Assembly (NCBI RefSeq): GCF_017309385.1 | Contig: NZ_JAFJMJ010000001.1 | Coordinates: 4,766,411 to 4,830,410, forward strand | Source of the DNA: Amycolatopsis sp. 195334CR | GTDB taxonomy: Bacteria; Actinomycetota; Actinomycetes; Mycobacteriales; Pseudonocardiaceae | Length of the DNA: 64,000 bases | Direction: 5' to 3' | Shown: piece after piece, positions 27,932-36,201 of the stretch | How the letters are laid out: every line of letters begins with the position of its first letter | Position numbering within the stretch: position 1 is the stretch's first letter | The notes under the pieces: generated by a model | Databases searched by the model: none | What the model was told of the DNA's origin: nothing | What the model saw: the letters and a program-made list of their open reading frames with translations, nothing else | Program-made: the position numbers and the translations under genes

Positions 27932-29721
27932 TCGGCCTCCGCCATGACCTCGTCCATCCGGTGCGCGCGCCAGTCGCGCAGCACCTCGTGGAAGGCGATC
28001 GGCCCGTCGCCGTAGGAGAACCGGCGCTCGTGCGGCATGCCCTCGTTGTTGTAGTACCCGGGCGTGCACTCGAGGTGGAACTTGTACTGGTCGGCCGACT
28101 TCACCTCGATCGTGGCCACCCAGCCGTCCTCGGCCGCCGCGGTCGGCTCCACGCAGCGGACCCCGCGCCGCCGGGCTTCGGCGACCACCTCGCCGACGTG
28201 CGTGGCCTGCTCGTCGAGGATGTGCACGAAGTTCACCGAGGCCGCGTTCTGCAGCGGTCCGAGGTGGAAGAGGTTGGGGAACTTGCTGCTGTAGAACCCG
28301 TGCAGCGTCTTCGGCCCGCGGCCCCAGTGCTCGAACAGCGAGATCCCGCCGCGCCCGTGCACCGGCAGCTTCCCGGACAGCACCCCGGAGATGCCGACCT
28401 GGAAACCGGTGGCGAAGACGATGCAGTCCACTTCGTACTCCCGGTCGCCGACCACCATGCCGCGCTCGGTGATCCGCTGCACCCCGCCGTGGTCGGCGGT
28501 GTCCACCAGGGTGACGTTGGGGCGGTTGAAGGTCTCCAGGTAGTTGTCGCTGAACGTGGGCCGCTTGCACATGTAGCGGTACCAGGGCTTCAGCAGTTCG
28601 GCCGTCGCCGGGTCCTCGACCAGCCGGTCCACCCTGGCGCGGAGCTCGTTCATCTTCTGGAAGTCGACGATCTCGTCGATCTGCTCGCGCTGCTCGGCGG
28701 ACAGCTCCGGGTAGGAGTCGCTCGGGATGAGCTTCTGCAGCAGCTGCGCGCTGCCCGTCCAGGCGTCGGCGACCAGGTCCTCCTCGGTGGGTCTGCCGGT
28801 GACCACGGAGAGGAAGTTGTCGCGGCGGCGCCGGTGCCAGCCGGGGGTGAGCGAGGCGGCCCACGCCTGGTCCGTCCGGCGGTTCCCCCGGACGTCCACA
28901 GTGGACGGCGTGCGCTGGAACACGTACAGGTGCTCGGCGTCGCGGCCCAGGTGCGGCACCACCTGGATGGCGGTGGCGCCGGTGCCGACTACGGCCACCT
29001 TCTTGTCCGCCAGCCCGGTCAGGCCGCCCTCGGCGGTGCCGCCGGTGTAGTCGTAGTCCCAGCGGCTGGTGTGGAAGGTGTGCCCCGTGAACGTCTCGAT
29101 CCCGGGAATGCCGGGCAGTTTCGGTGTGCTGAGCGTGCCGCTGGAGACCACCACGAACTGGGCGCGCATCCGGTCGCCGCGGTCGGTTTCCACCACCCAC
29201 TCGGATTCGTCGTCGTCCCAGCGCAGCGAGGTCACCCTGGTCTGGAAGCAGGCGTCGCGGTAGAGGTCGAACTTCCGCCCGATCGCCCGCGAGTGCTGCC
29301 GGATCTCCTCACCCGGCGCGTACTTCCACTCCGGGACGTAGCCGACCTCCTCCAGCAGCGGGAGGTACACATAGGACTCGATGTCGCAGTGGATGCCGGG
29401 GTAGCGGTTCCAGTACCAGGTGCCGCCGAAGTCCCCGCCGTCGTCGATCAGCCGGATCCGGTCGAGCCCGGCCTGGCGCAGCCGGGCCCCGGCGAGCAGG
29501 CCGCCGAACCCGCCGCCGACCACGATGGCGTCCATCCGGTCGGTCAGCGGTTCGCGCTGGTAACCGGGGTCGACGTACGGATCGGCGCCGTACGAGCTGA
29601 ACTCTCCTTCCGTGCGGCGGTACTGCGCGTTGCCGTCGGGGCGGATCCGGCGTTCGCGCTCGGCCCGGTATCTGGCGCGCAGGGCGTCCGGGTCGAAGCC
29701 GAGGTCGTGGGGAGTGGGCAT
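27928..29721 (-). CDS. Baeyer-Villiger monooxygenase (class B flavoprotein)
   Basis: The protein has 597 residues from the ATG at 29721. The FAD loop GGGFGG is at 69-74, the fingerprint FTGHTFHTSRW (F-x-G-x3-H-x3-W) at 211-221, and a second nucleotide loop GTGATA near residue 250. Class B enzymes insert oxygen next to a ketone to give an ester or lactone with NADPH. The N-terminal extension of about 60 residues resembles the longer phenylacetone/cyclododecanone/steroid BVMO branch. It lies between a P450 and a propeller gene in one operon, so the substrate is probably a P450-derived ketone. Confidence 0.92.
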   Translation of the reverse strand: MPTPHDLGFDPDALRARYRAERERRIRPDGNAQYRRTEGEFSSYGADPYVDPGYQREPLTDRMDAIVVGGGFGGLLAGARLRQAGLDRIRLIDDGGDFGGTWYWNRYPGIHCDIESYVYLPLLEEVGYVPEWKYAPGEEIRQHSRAIGRKFDLYRDACFQTRVTSLRWDDDESEWVVETDRGDRMRAQFVVVSSGTLSTPKLPGIPGIETFTGHTFHTSRWDYDYTGGTAEGGLTGLADKKVAVVGTGATAIQVVPHLGRDAEHLYVFQRTPSTVDVRGNRRTDQAWAASLTPGWHRRRRDNFLSVVTGRPTEEDLVADAWTGSAQLLQKLIPSDSYPELSAEQREQIDEIVDFQKMNELRARVDRLVEDPATAELLKPWYRYMCKRPTFSDNYLETFNRPNVTLVDTADHGGVQRITERGMVVGDREYEVDCIVFATGFQVGISGVLSGKLPVHGRGGISLFEHWGRGPKTLHGFYSSKFPNLFHLGPLQNAASVNFVHILDEQATHVGEVVAEARRRGVRCVEPTAAAEDGWVATIEVKSADQYKFHLECTPGYYNNEGMPHERRFSYGDGPIAFHEVLRDWRAHRMDEVMAEAE

Positions 29722-29744
29722 GACTGCCTTTCCGGTGGTGGGGA

Positions 29745-30941
29745 CTACCAGGTGACGGGGAGCGCGTAGACGCCGTAGACAAAGCCGTCGTGCTTGAACG
29801 GGATGTCGGCGAAGTCGGCGGCCAGCGCCAGTTCGGGGGCGCGCCGGTAGAGCGTGCGGTAGACCACCTCCAGCTCCAGCCGGGCGAGCGGCTGGCCGAG
29901 GCACTGGTGCACGCCGAAGCCGAAGGCGACGTGGTGGCGTGCCTCGCGGGTGATGTCGAGGCGGTCGGGGTCGGGGAAGGCGTCGGCGTCGCGGTTGGCG
30001 ATCTCGTTGGGCAGCACCAGCCCTTCGCCCGCGCGGACCACCTGCCCGGCGACTTCGAGGTCCTCCAGCGCGACGCGGCGCCGACCGCCGTGGGTGATGT
30101 TGAGGTAGCGCAGCATTTCCTCGACCGCGCGGGTCGCCACGGTGGGATCGTCGGACTCGCGCAGGAGCTCGAGCTGGCCGGGGTTGCGCAACAGCAGCAG
30201 GGTGCTCAGCGCGATCATGTTCGCGGTGGTCTCGTGCCCGGCGATCAGCAGCAGCACGGCCATCGCGGTGGCCTGCTCGAGGTTCAGCTCGTCCGCCTTG
30301 ATCCGCTCGCACAGCCGCGACAGCAGGTCGTCGCCGGGGTTGTCCATTTTGGACATCAACAGGCCGCCGAGGTAGCGGGCCAGGTTGCCGGACGCCTCGG
30401 CCCGCTGCTCCGGGGTGGAGTTGCGGTTGATCATCGTCTTGCTGTTGTCCTGGAAGAACCCGTGATCGCGGTACGGCACGTCGAGCAGTTTGCAGATGAC
30501 CAGCGACGGCACCGGCAGCGCGAAGCCCTCCACCAGGTCGGCCGGTTTCGGGCCGCCGAGGAACTCGTCGAGCGCGTCGTCGACGATCTGCTGCACCATC
30601 GGCCGCATCGCCGCCACCTTCTTGATCGCGAAGGCGGACCCGACCATGCGCCGCAGCCGCGCGTGCTCGGGGTCGTCCATGCCGATGAAGCTGAGCGTGG
30701 CCCGGCCGGGGGCCTGGCGCGGGTAGGTCGGGTGCATCATGTCGGCGCTGACGCGGGGATCGGTGAGCACCGCGCGCTGGTCGGCGTACCGGGTGACCAG
30801 CCACGGGGTGCTGCCGTCCCACAGCTTGATCCGGGTCATCGGCGTCTCCCGCTGGAGCTCGCGCAGTTCCGGCGGCGGGTCGAAGGGGCAGCCCGCGGCC
30901 CGGGCCATCGGGTACTCGGGGGTGGGCACGGTGCTGGTCAT
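29745..30941 (-). CDS. Cytochrome P450, CYP105-like
   Basis: The protein has 398 residues. The oxygen-activating helix I reads AGHETT, the K helix EEMLRY supplies E-x-x-R, and the haem loop FGFGVHQCLG has the proximal ligand at Cys347. PRVSADMMHPTYPR and FIGMDDPEHARLRRM are typical of the actinobacterial CYP105/CYP107 group. Its redox partners are encoded just upstream: a ferredoxin and a ferredoxin reductase, whose stop overlaps this ATG. It would hydroxylate a terpenoid-, steroid- or macrolide-like compound. Confidence 0.94.
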   Translation of the reverse strand: MTSTVPTPEYPMARAAGCPFDPPPELRELQRETPMTRIKLWDGSTPWLVTRYADQRAVLTDPRVSADMMHPTYPRQAPGRATLSFIGMDDPEHARLRRMVGSAFAIKKVAAMRPMVQQIVDDALDEFLGGPKPADLVEGFALPVPSLVICKLLDVPYRDHGFFQDNSKTMINRNSTPEQRAEASGNLARYLGGLLMSKMDNPGDDLLSRLCERIKADELNLEQATAMAVLLLIAGHETTANMIALSTLLLLRNPGQLELLRESDDPTVATRAVEEMLRYLNITHGGRRRVALEDLEVAGQVVRAGEGLVLPNEIANRDADAFPDPDRLDITREARHHVAFGFGVHQCLGQPLARLELEVVYRTLYRRAPELALAADFADIPFKHDGFVYGVYALPVTW

Positions 30942-32116
30942 CGGGAACCTCCAAGGTGCTGCCGGCGGTGCAGACGGGCTTGTTTCGGCATGTTCCAGCC
31001 GAGTACGCCGACGGCCTTGCCGTGGCGTGCGTAGCGGGCGACGAAGCGCCGGGCGGCCGGATCACCCTCGACCACGCTCACCTCGGCGTCGGCGGTGAGC
31101 ACGCCGTGGATCTGCAGCTTCGCGTCGAACTGGTCGGTCCAGAAGTACGGGATCGGGGTGTACGGCTGGTCGGCGCCGAGCAGGTTGGCGGCCACGGCCA
31201 GCGCCTGCTCGGTGGCGTTGGTGCGGTTTTCCAGGCGCAGCAAGGAACCGAGGTGCTCGTGGTGCCAGCGGGCGACGTCACCGGCGGCGTAGATCCCGTC
31301 GGCCGCGCGGCACCGGGAATCGCAGACGACGCCGTTGCCCAGCACCAGACCACTGTCCTCCAGCCAGTCCGTGCAGGGAATGGCCCCGAGCGCCACGACC
31401 ACCAGATCGGCCTCCAGCACCTCGCCGGTGCACAGCCGCGCGCCGGTGACTCGGCCGCTGTTCGCGGCGTCGGTGGTGAGGCCGTCGACCCCGGCGCCGA
31501 GCCGCAGTTTCACCCCGTTCTCGTTGTGCAGTTCGGCCAGCAGACCGGAAGCCAGCGGCCCGAGTTGCGCGGCCAGCGGGGCGGCCTGCGGTCCGGCGAG
31601 CACGACCTCCACGCCGAGACCCCGTGCGGTGGCGGCGATTTCGGCACCGAGCACCCCGTCACCGACGACCAGCAACCTGCGTGCGGCGAGCAGTTCGGCG
31701 CGCAGGGCGAGCGCGTCGTCCAGTGAGCGCAACACGTGTACTCCGGTCAGGCCCTCCTGACCGGGCAGCGTGCGCGGGCGGACCCCCGTGGCCAGCACGA
31801 TCGCGTCGGCGGCCAGCGCGCGCCCGGATTCCGTGTGCACGGTGCGGTTCGCCACGTCCAGCGACGCGGCGGCGTCGCCGAGCAGGAACTCCGCGTCCAA
31901 TGCGTCGAGCACCTCGCGGGTGCGCAGGTGCGAGCGTTCGGGCTGCCAGGCCCCGGCGAGCACCTGCTTGGACAGCGGCGGCCGGTCGTAGGGCACGTGC
32001 TCTTCGTCGCCCAGCAGGGTCAGCGCGCCGGTGTAACCCTTGCGGCGCAAGGCTTCCGCAGTGGCGAGCCCGGCGGCCGAGGCGCCGGCGACGAGCACCC
32101 TGGCCGGAGTGCTCAC
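30938..32116 (-). CDS. FAD-dependent ferredoxin reductase
   Basis: The protein has 392 residues from a GTG overlapping the ferredoxin stop. FAD loop GASAAGLATAEALRRKGY at the N-terminus, VPYDRPPLSK, NAD loop VVGDGVLGAEIA and YAAGDVARW are diagnostic of putidaredoxin/rubredoxin reductase-type oxidoreductases. It passes electrons from NADH to the operon's own ferredoxin. Confidence 0.92.
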   Translation of the reverse strand: MSTPARVLVAGASAAGLATAEALRRKGYTGALTLLGDEEHVPYDRPPLSKQVLAGAWQPERSHLRTREVLDALDAEFLLGDAAASLDVANRTVHTESGRALAADAIVLATGVRPRTLPGQEGLTGVHVLRSLDDALALRAELLAARRLLVVGDGVLGAEIAATARGLGVEVVLAGPQAAPLAAQLGPLASGLLAELHNENGVKLRLGAGVDGLTTDAANSGRVTGARLCTGEVLEADLVVVALGAIPCTDWLEDSGLVLGNGVVCDSRCRAADGIYAAGDVARWHHEHLGSLLRLENRTNATEQALAVAANLLGADQPYTPIPYFWTDQFDAKLQIHGVLTADAEVSVVEGDPAARRFVARYARHGKAVGVLGWNMPKQARLHRRQHLGGSR

Positions 32117-32310
32117 GCCTCGCTCAGCGCGATCGCGGCGGCCGGGCAGACGTCGGCGGCCTCGCGCACCGCCGCTCGCAGGTGCTGGGCGGGTTCGGCC
32201 TCCAGCAGCACCACCACGCCGTCCTCGTCGCGCTGGTCGAACACCTCGGGGGCGGCCAGCACGCACGAACCGGCACCGCAGCACTTGTCCTCGTCGACCG
32301 TGATCTTCAC
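32113..32310 (-). CDS. 3Fe-4S ferredoxin of the P450 system
   Basis: The protein has 65 residues and starts at a GTG (VKITVDEDKCCGAGSCVLA, only a part of the chain). The cluster ligands follow C-x5-C, then a single CP near the C-terminus (ADVCPAAAI), with the fourth ligand missing, as in CYP105-partner ferredoxins. It starts 26 bases after the TetR gene and its stop overlaps the reductase start. Confidence 0.92.
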   Translation of the reverse strand: MKITVDEDKCCGAGSCVLAAPEVFDQRDEDGVVVLLEAEPAQHLRAAVREAADVCPAAAIALSEA

Positions 32311-32336
32311 GTTTCTTGTCCTCTCGGGTGTTTCGG

Positions 32337-32972
32337 CTACCGGCCGGGGGTGACCGGCGCCGTCCACAGGCCGGTGATCGCGTCGATCAGGCCGGTGGCG
32401 GTGCGCTCCCAGGTGTCCTGGCGCCCGGTGCCCTCGGCGAGGGCGCGCTCGCGCTCGGCGCAGCCGTGGGAGATCAAGTGGCGGGCCATGTCACCGCGTT
32501 CCAGGTGCACGGGCACCGGGAGCGCGGGCAGGCAGTGGTTGAGCCGCTCGACCACCTGCCGGACCGGCTCGCCGGCCAGCGCGTCGTCGACGACCACCCG
32601 CCGCAGCACCGGATCGGTCATCACCTGCTCGCCGAAGCGGGCGAACCAGGTGGGGCTGCCGAGCTCGGCCAGGTGCTCGGTGAACGGGCGGACCAGGCAG
32701 GCGATCCAGTCGCGCACCTCGCCGTGGCCCTCGATCCGCTCGATCATCCGCACGCGGCGGTGCTCGATCGGCTCGGCGTGCCGGTGCAGGATCGCCCGCA
32801 CCAGCGCGGTCCGGTCGCCGAAGTGGTAGCCGACGGCGAAGTTGTTGCCCTGTCCGGCGGCTTCGCCGATCTGGCGGTGGGAGACCGCGGTGACCCCGTG
32901 CTCGGCGAACAACCGCTCCGCCGCGGTGAGGATCGACTCACGGGTGCTCACCGAGCGCCCGTACCGGCTCAC
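32337..32972 (-). CDS. TetR-family repressor of the P450/BVMO operon
   Basis: The protein has 211 residues from a GTG preceded by GAGGAGG. The helix-turn-helix reads VTAVSHRQIGEAAGQGNNFAVGYHF. It is strikingly similar along its length to the adjacent TetR at 33170 (QGNN-AVGYHF, VRDWIACLVRP, QVMTDP, ATGLIDAITGLWTAP), so the two are recent paralogues. It is the first gene of the operon, with a palindromic operator over the predicted -35, and so probably represses its own operon until substrate arrives. Confidence 0.92.
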   Translation of the reverse strand: MSRYGRSVSTRESILTAAERLFAEHGVTAVSHRQIGEAAGQGNNFAVGYHFGDRTALVRAILHRHAEPIEHRRVRMIERIEGHGEVRDWIACLVRPFTEHLAELGSPTWFARFGEQVMTDPVLRRVVVDDALAGEPVRQVVERLNHCLPALPVPVHLERGDMARHLISHGCAERERALAEGTGRQDTWERTATGLIDAITGLWTAPVTPGR

Positions 32973-33031
32973 CGTGCCTCCTCACGTCGTTCAACGGCCT
33001 GTCGGAAAACAGCTAACCGACTTCGCGGGCT

Positions 33032-33052
33032 TGAGTCAAGCGACTGACTTAG
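33032..33052. promoter_or_regulatory. TetR operator (site B) over the -35 of the P450 operon
   Basis: The minus strand reads CTAAGTCAGTCGCTTGACTCA, given here in full as arms AGTCA and TGACT around six bases. The TTGACT is a -35, followed after 17 bases by TTAGCT. A very similar site (A) lies at 33951-33970. Confidence 0.6.
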
Positions 33053-33109
33053 ATTTCGGCCGATGTCCCGGTGTGACGGCCTCGGTGCGTGGGGTAACCG
33101 CGGAGCGAA

Positions 33110-33168
33110 TTTCACACGTGTGTCGCGTCCGTAATACGGCGTATTACGGACGCGACACCGGTGTGAAA
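33110..33168. repeat. 59-base palindrome with CGTAATAC core
   Basis: Arms of 28 bases pair at 26 positions around GGC. The core CGTAATACGGCGTATTACG matches the element at 19736-19754 except for the two central variable bases. It begins directly after the upstream TetR stop codon, so it may end that transcript. Confidence 0.75.
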
Positions 33169-33169
33169 A

Positions 33170-33829
33170 TCAGCGGGTGATCGGGGCGGTCCAGAGGCCG
33201 GTGATGGCGTCGATCAGGCCGGTGGCGGCCTCGTCCCAGGTGGTGCGCGGGGTGGCGGTGCCTTCGGCGAGAGCTCGTTCGCGTTCGGCGACCACGTGCA
33301 CCAGTAGCGTGCGCAGCATGTCGCCGCGTTCGGCGCGCACCTCGGGTGGCAGGACAGGCGGGCACTGCCGGGAGTTGTCGATCACCGACTGCAGTGACGG
33401 CGTGGCCAGCGACTCTTCGGTCATGATCGCCCGGAACGCCGGGTCGGTCATCACCTGCGCGCTGAACCGCCCGTACCAGGACTGGCCGTCGAACGAGGCC
33501 AGGTGCGTGGTGATCGGGCGGACCAGGCAGGCCACCCAGTCGCGGACCTCGCGGGAGCCCGCGGCGGCCGCGGCCATCTCGGTGCGCAGTGCCTCGATCG
33601 GCCCGGAATGCCGCCGCACGATCGCGCGGACGAGATCGGCCTTGGTGCCGAAGTGGTAGCCGACGGCGGCGTTGTTGCCCTGCCCGGCGGCGGCGCTGAT
33701 CTGCCGGTTGGACACCGCGTAGAGCCCCTGCTCGGCGAACAGCCGTTCCGCGGTGGTCAGTATCTGCAGCCTGGTGGCGCCGACCTGCGCGGATCGGGGG
33801 GTTCTGCCGAGTTCGGTCACCACGATCAC
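33170..33829 (-). CDS. TetR-family repressor, paralogue of 32337-32972
   Basis: The protein has 219 residues from a GTG at 33829; several neighbouring GTGs (33820-33832) are equally possible. The DNA-binding region LYAVSNRQISAAAGQGNNAAVGYHF and most of the ligand domain match the neighbouring TetR. It diverges from an MFS exporter, with a near-copy of the P450 operon's operator in between. The pair probably arose by duplication and may cross-regulate the catabolic operon and the pump. Confidence 0.9.
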   Translation of the reverse strand: MIVVTELGRTPRSAQVGATRLQILTTAERLFAEQGLYAVSNRQISAAAGQGNNAAVGYHFGTKADLVRAIVRRHSGPIEALRTEMAAAAAGSREVRDWVACLVRPITTHLASFDGQSWYGRFSAQVMTDPAFRAIMTEESLATPSLQSVIDNSRQCPPVLPPEVRAERGDMLRTLLVHVVAERERALAEGTATPRTTWDEAATGLIDAITGLWTAPITR

Positions 33830-33950
33830 CACCGTACAGGGGCGGTGTGCGGGGCACTGACCAGGACGAGTTCGCCCACCACCGCGAGCCTGCTCATCTA
33901 CTGTCCTCCTGGGGGTCGCCGGGGGGACAGTCAAACCGGACAGTTTATGC

Positions 33951-33970
33951 TAAGTCAAGCGCCTGCTTTA
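33951..33970. promoter_or_regulatory. TetR operator (site A) between TetR-2 and the MFS exporter
   Basis: TAAGTCAAGCGCCTGCTTTA shares AGTCAAGCG-CTG-CTTA with site B. On the minus strand it overlaps a TTGACT box. Confidence 0.55.
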
Positions 33971-34005
33971 ATTCTGTTGTTTACCGAGCTCAGGGAGGCC
34001 GCCTC

Positions 34006-35442
34006 GTGGCGTCCATGCCAGTGACCACGCCCGCCGAACCCGCCGATCCGGCGCCGGTGGCGGCCCGGCGGCCCAACCTCGTCGTCGCCGTGCTGGCCTT
34101 CGGCGGGGTGACCGTCGCGCTGATGCAGACGGTGATCATCCCGCTGGTGCCCCTGCTGCCCGACCTGCTCGGCTCCACCCCGGCCGACACCGCCTGGGCG
34201 ATCACCGCCACCCTGCTCGCCGCCGCGGTCGCCACGCCGACCATGGGGCGGCTCGGCGACATGTACGGCAAGCGCCGGATGCTGCTGATCAGCCTCGGCC
34301 TGCTGATCGCCGGCTCGGTGCTGGCCGCGCTGAGCACCAGCCTCGCGCCGCTGGTGGTGGCGCGCGTGCTGCAGGGACTGGCCTCCGGCGTGATCCCGCT
34401 GGGCATCAGCATCATGCGGGACGAACTGCCCGCCGAACGGCTCGGCTCGGCGACCGCGCTGATGAGCGCGTCGCTCGGCGTCGGCGGGGCGCTGGGCCTG
34501 CCGCTGGCGACGCTGCTCGCCGAGAGCGTCGACTGGCACGTGCTGTTCTGGGTCGCGGCGGGCCTCGGCGCGCTGGCCACCGCGCTGGTGGTGACCGTGG
34601 TGCCCGAGTCGTCGGTCCGCTCCGGCGGGCGGTTCGACTTCGTCGGCGCGATCGGGTTGTCGATCGTGCTGCTGTGCCTGCTGCTCGCTGTGTCGAAGGG
34701 CGCGGAGTGGGGCTGGGGCAGCGGGCTGACCCTCGGCCTGCTCGGCACCGCGGCGGTGGTGCTGCTGGCCTGGCTCCGGTGGGAACTGCGGACCCGCGAA
34801 CCGCTGGTGGACCTGCGGACCTCGGGGCGCCGGCCGGTCGCGCTGACCAACCTGGCCTCGGCGGTGTTCGGCTTCTCGATGTTCGCCATGTCGCTGGTGC
34901 TGCCGCAGTTGCTGCAACTGCCCGCGGCGACCGGGCACGGGCTCGGGCAGCCGATGACCGTGGTCGGCCTGGTGCTCGCGCCGTCCGGGCTGGTGATGAT
35001 GGCGATGGCGCCGGTGTCGGCCAGGATCACCCGGCTCAGCGGCCCGCGCACCACGCTCATCGCGGGCACGCTGGTGGTCGCGCTCGGTTACGGGCTCAAC
35101 TTCTTCCTGATGAGCGAGATCTGGCAGCTGGTGGTGATGTCCAGCCTGATCGGGTGCGGGATCGGACTGGCCTACGGCGCGATGCCCGCGTTGATCATGT
35201 CGGCGGTACCGGTGTCCGAAACCGCGGCGGCCAACAGCCTGAACACGCTGATGCGCTCGATCGGCACGTCGGTGTGCAGTGCGGTGGCCGGGGTGGTGCT
35301 CTCGCAGCTGACCGTGCCGTTCGGCCCGGTCGAGGTGCCTTCGCTCGCCGGGTTCCGGGTGGTCGTCGCGATCGGGGCGGGCGCGGCGCTGGCCGCGGCC
35401 TTCATCGCCTGCTTCATCCCGCGGCGCGCCCCGGCCGCGTAG
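34006..35442 (+). CDS. MFS exporter, DHA2 (14-helix) type
   Basis: The protein has 478 residues from a GTG seven bases after CAGGGAGG. It has about 14 membrane helices, motif A GRLGDMYGKRRM, and motif C-like loops in the first half (LGVGGALGLPLATLLAE). Such pumps expel hydrophobic drugs in exchange for protons. The divergent TetR shares an operator with the P450/BVMO operon, so this may export the substrate or a toxic intermediate of that pathway. Confidence 0.9.
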   Translation: MASMPVTTPAEPADPAPVAARRPNLVVAVLAFGGVTVALMQTVIIPLVPLLPDLLGSTPADTAWAITATLLAAAVATPTMGRLGDMYGKRRMLLISLGLLIAGSVLAALSTSLAPLVVARVLQGLASGVIPLGISIMRDELPAERLGSATALMSASLGVGGALGLPLATLLAESVDWHVLFWVAAGLGALATALVVTVVPESSVRSGGRFDFVGAIGLSIVLLCLLLAVSKGAEWGWGSGLTLGLLGTAAVVLLAWLRWELRTREPLVDLRTSGRRPVALTNLASAVFGFSMFAMSLVLPQLLQLPAATGHGLGQPMTVVGLVLAPSGLVMMAMAPVSARITRLSGPRTTLIAGTLVVALGYGLNFFLMSEIWQLVVMSSLIGCGIGLAYGAMPALIMSAVPVSETAAANSLNTLMRSIGTSVCSAVAGVVLSQLTVPFGPVEVPSLAGFRVVVAIGAGAALAAAFIACFIPRRAPAA

Positions 35443-35471
35443 GGTCGGTGGTGAGCAGAGGGGAGCGACCG

Positions 35472-35696
35472 ATGACCGAGCCGGAGGGCACCGACTACAC
35501 CAGCGCGGGTGTGCCGAACTTCGACTACGTGCGCGACAAGATCGACAAGCGCTTCGCCACCGCCGAGGGTTCGACCGAGCTGGCCGGGCTGGGCGGTGAG
35601 GAGACCGTCGAGTCGCTGGACAAGAAGCTGGCCGACCGGGACGAGGCGGCGAAGTCCAAATTGGACGAGATCCGGCGGTCGATGCGCGGGGAGTGA
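35472..35696 (+). CDS. Small acidic helical protein of unknown function
   Basis: The protein has 74 residues with a good GGGGAGCG site. It starts EPEGTDYTSAGVPNFDYVRDKI and ends in a charged helix with DKKLADRDEAAKSKLDEIR. Short proteins of this shape are widespread in actinobacteria and uncharacterised. It lies four bases before the MOSC gene and is likely co-transcribed. The codons AAA TTG in SKLD create a GTCCAAATTGGAC palindrome. Confidence 0.75.
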   Translation: MTEPEGTDYTSAGVPNFDYVRDKIDKRFATAEGSTELAGLGGEETVESLDKKLADRDEAAKSKLDEIRRSMRGE

Positions 35697-35700
35697 CGCC

Positions 35701-36201
35701 GTGCGGGTGGAGATCGTGGCGTTGCTGGTGTCCTCGCGGCACGCCTTCGAGGGCAGGCCGAAGGACGGGCCGCGGCCCGATCCCGAACCGCCGGCGCGGG
35801 AGCGGGTCACCGTGCGCGCCGGCCTTGGCTTGGTCGGCGACCGGTTCTTCAACCACGCCGCGCACCGCCACGCCGCGGTGACCGTGTTCGCCGCGGAGTC
35901 GCTCGACCACCTGGTGGACGCGCTGAGCCTGCCCGCCGCGCCGGATCCGCACCTGACCCGCCGGAACATCACCCTGCGCGGCTTCGATGTCGATGGGCTG
36001 GAGCGCGGCACGGTGTTCAGCCTCGACTCCGGTGACGGGCCGGTCCGCTTCCGCGCGCACCGGCCCGCGCACCCCTGCGCCTGGATGGACGTGGTGCTTG
36101 CGCCGGGCGCGTTCCGCGGGTTGCGGCGACGCGGCGGGATCCGGTGCGAACCGCTCGACGACGGAGTGCTCCGCCTCGGTCCCGCCGCGCTGGAGTTCTA
36201 G
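35701..36201 (+). CDS. MOSC-domain protein
   Basis: The protein has 166 residues from a GTG. The fold of the molybdenum-cofactor sulfurase C-terminal domain is recognisable from GLVGDRFFNH, RRNITLRGFDVDGL and HPCAWMD, whose Cys is the conserved sulfur-carrying position. MOSC proteins bind or sulfurate molybdenum cofactor, or reduce N-hydroxylated compounds with partner domains. None are fused here. Its stop overlaps the converging DUF4232 gene by four bases. Confidence 0.87.
   Translation: MRVEIVALLVSSRHAFEGRPKDGPRPDPEPPARERVTVRAGLGLVGDRFFNHAAHRHAAVTVFAAESLDHLVDALSLPAAPDPHLTRRNITLRGFDVDGLERGTVFSLDSGDGPVRFRAHRPAHPCAWMDVVLAPGAFRGLRRRGGIRCEPLDDGVLRLGPAALEF

Noticed and set aside
26429..32972. 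Natural-product biosynthetic cluster around the P450
   Set aside because: No polyketide, peptide or terpene synthase is within the window. The gene set fits catabolism better.
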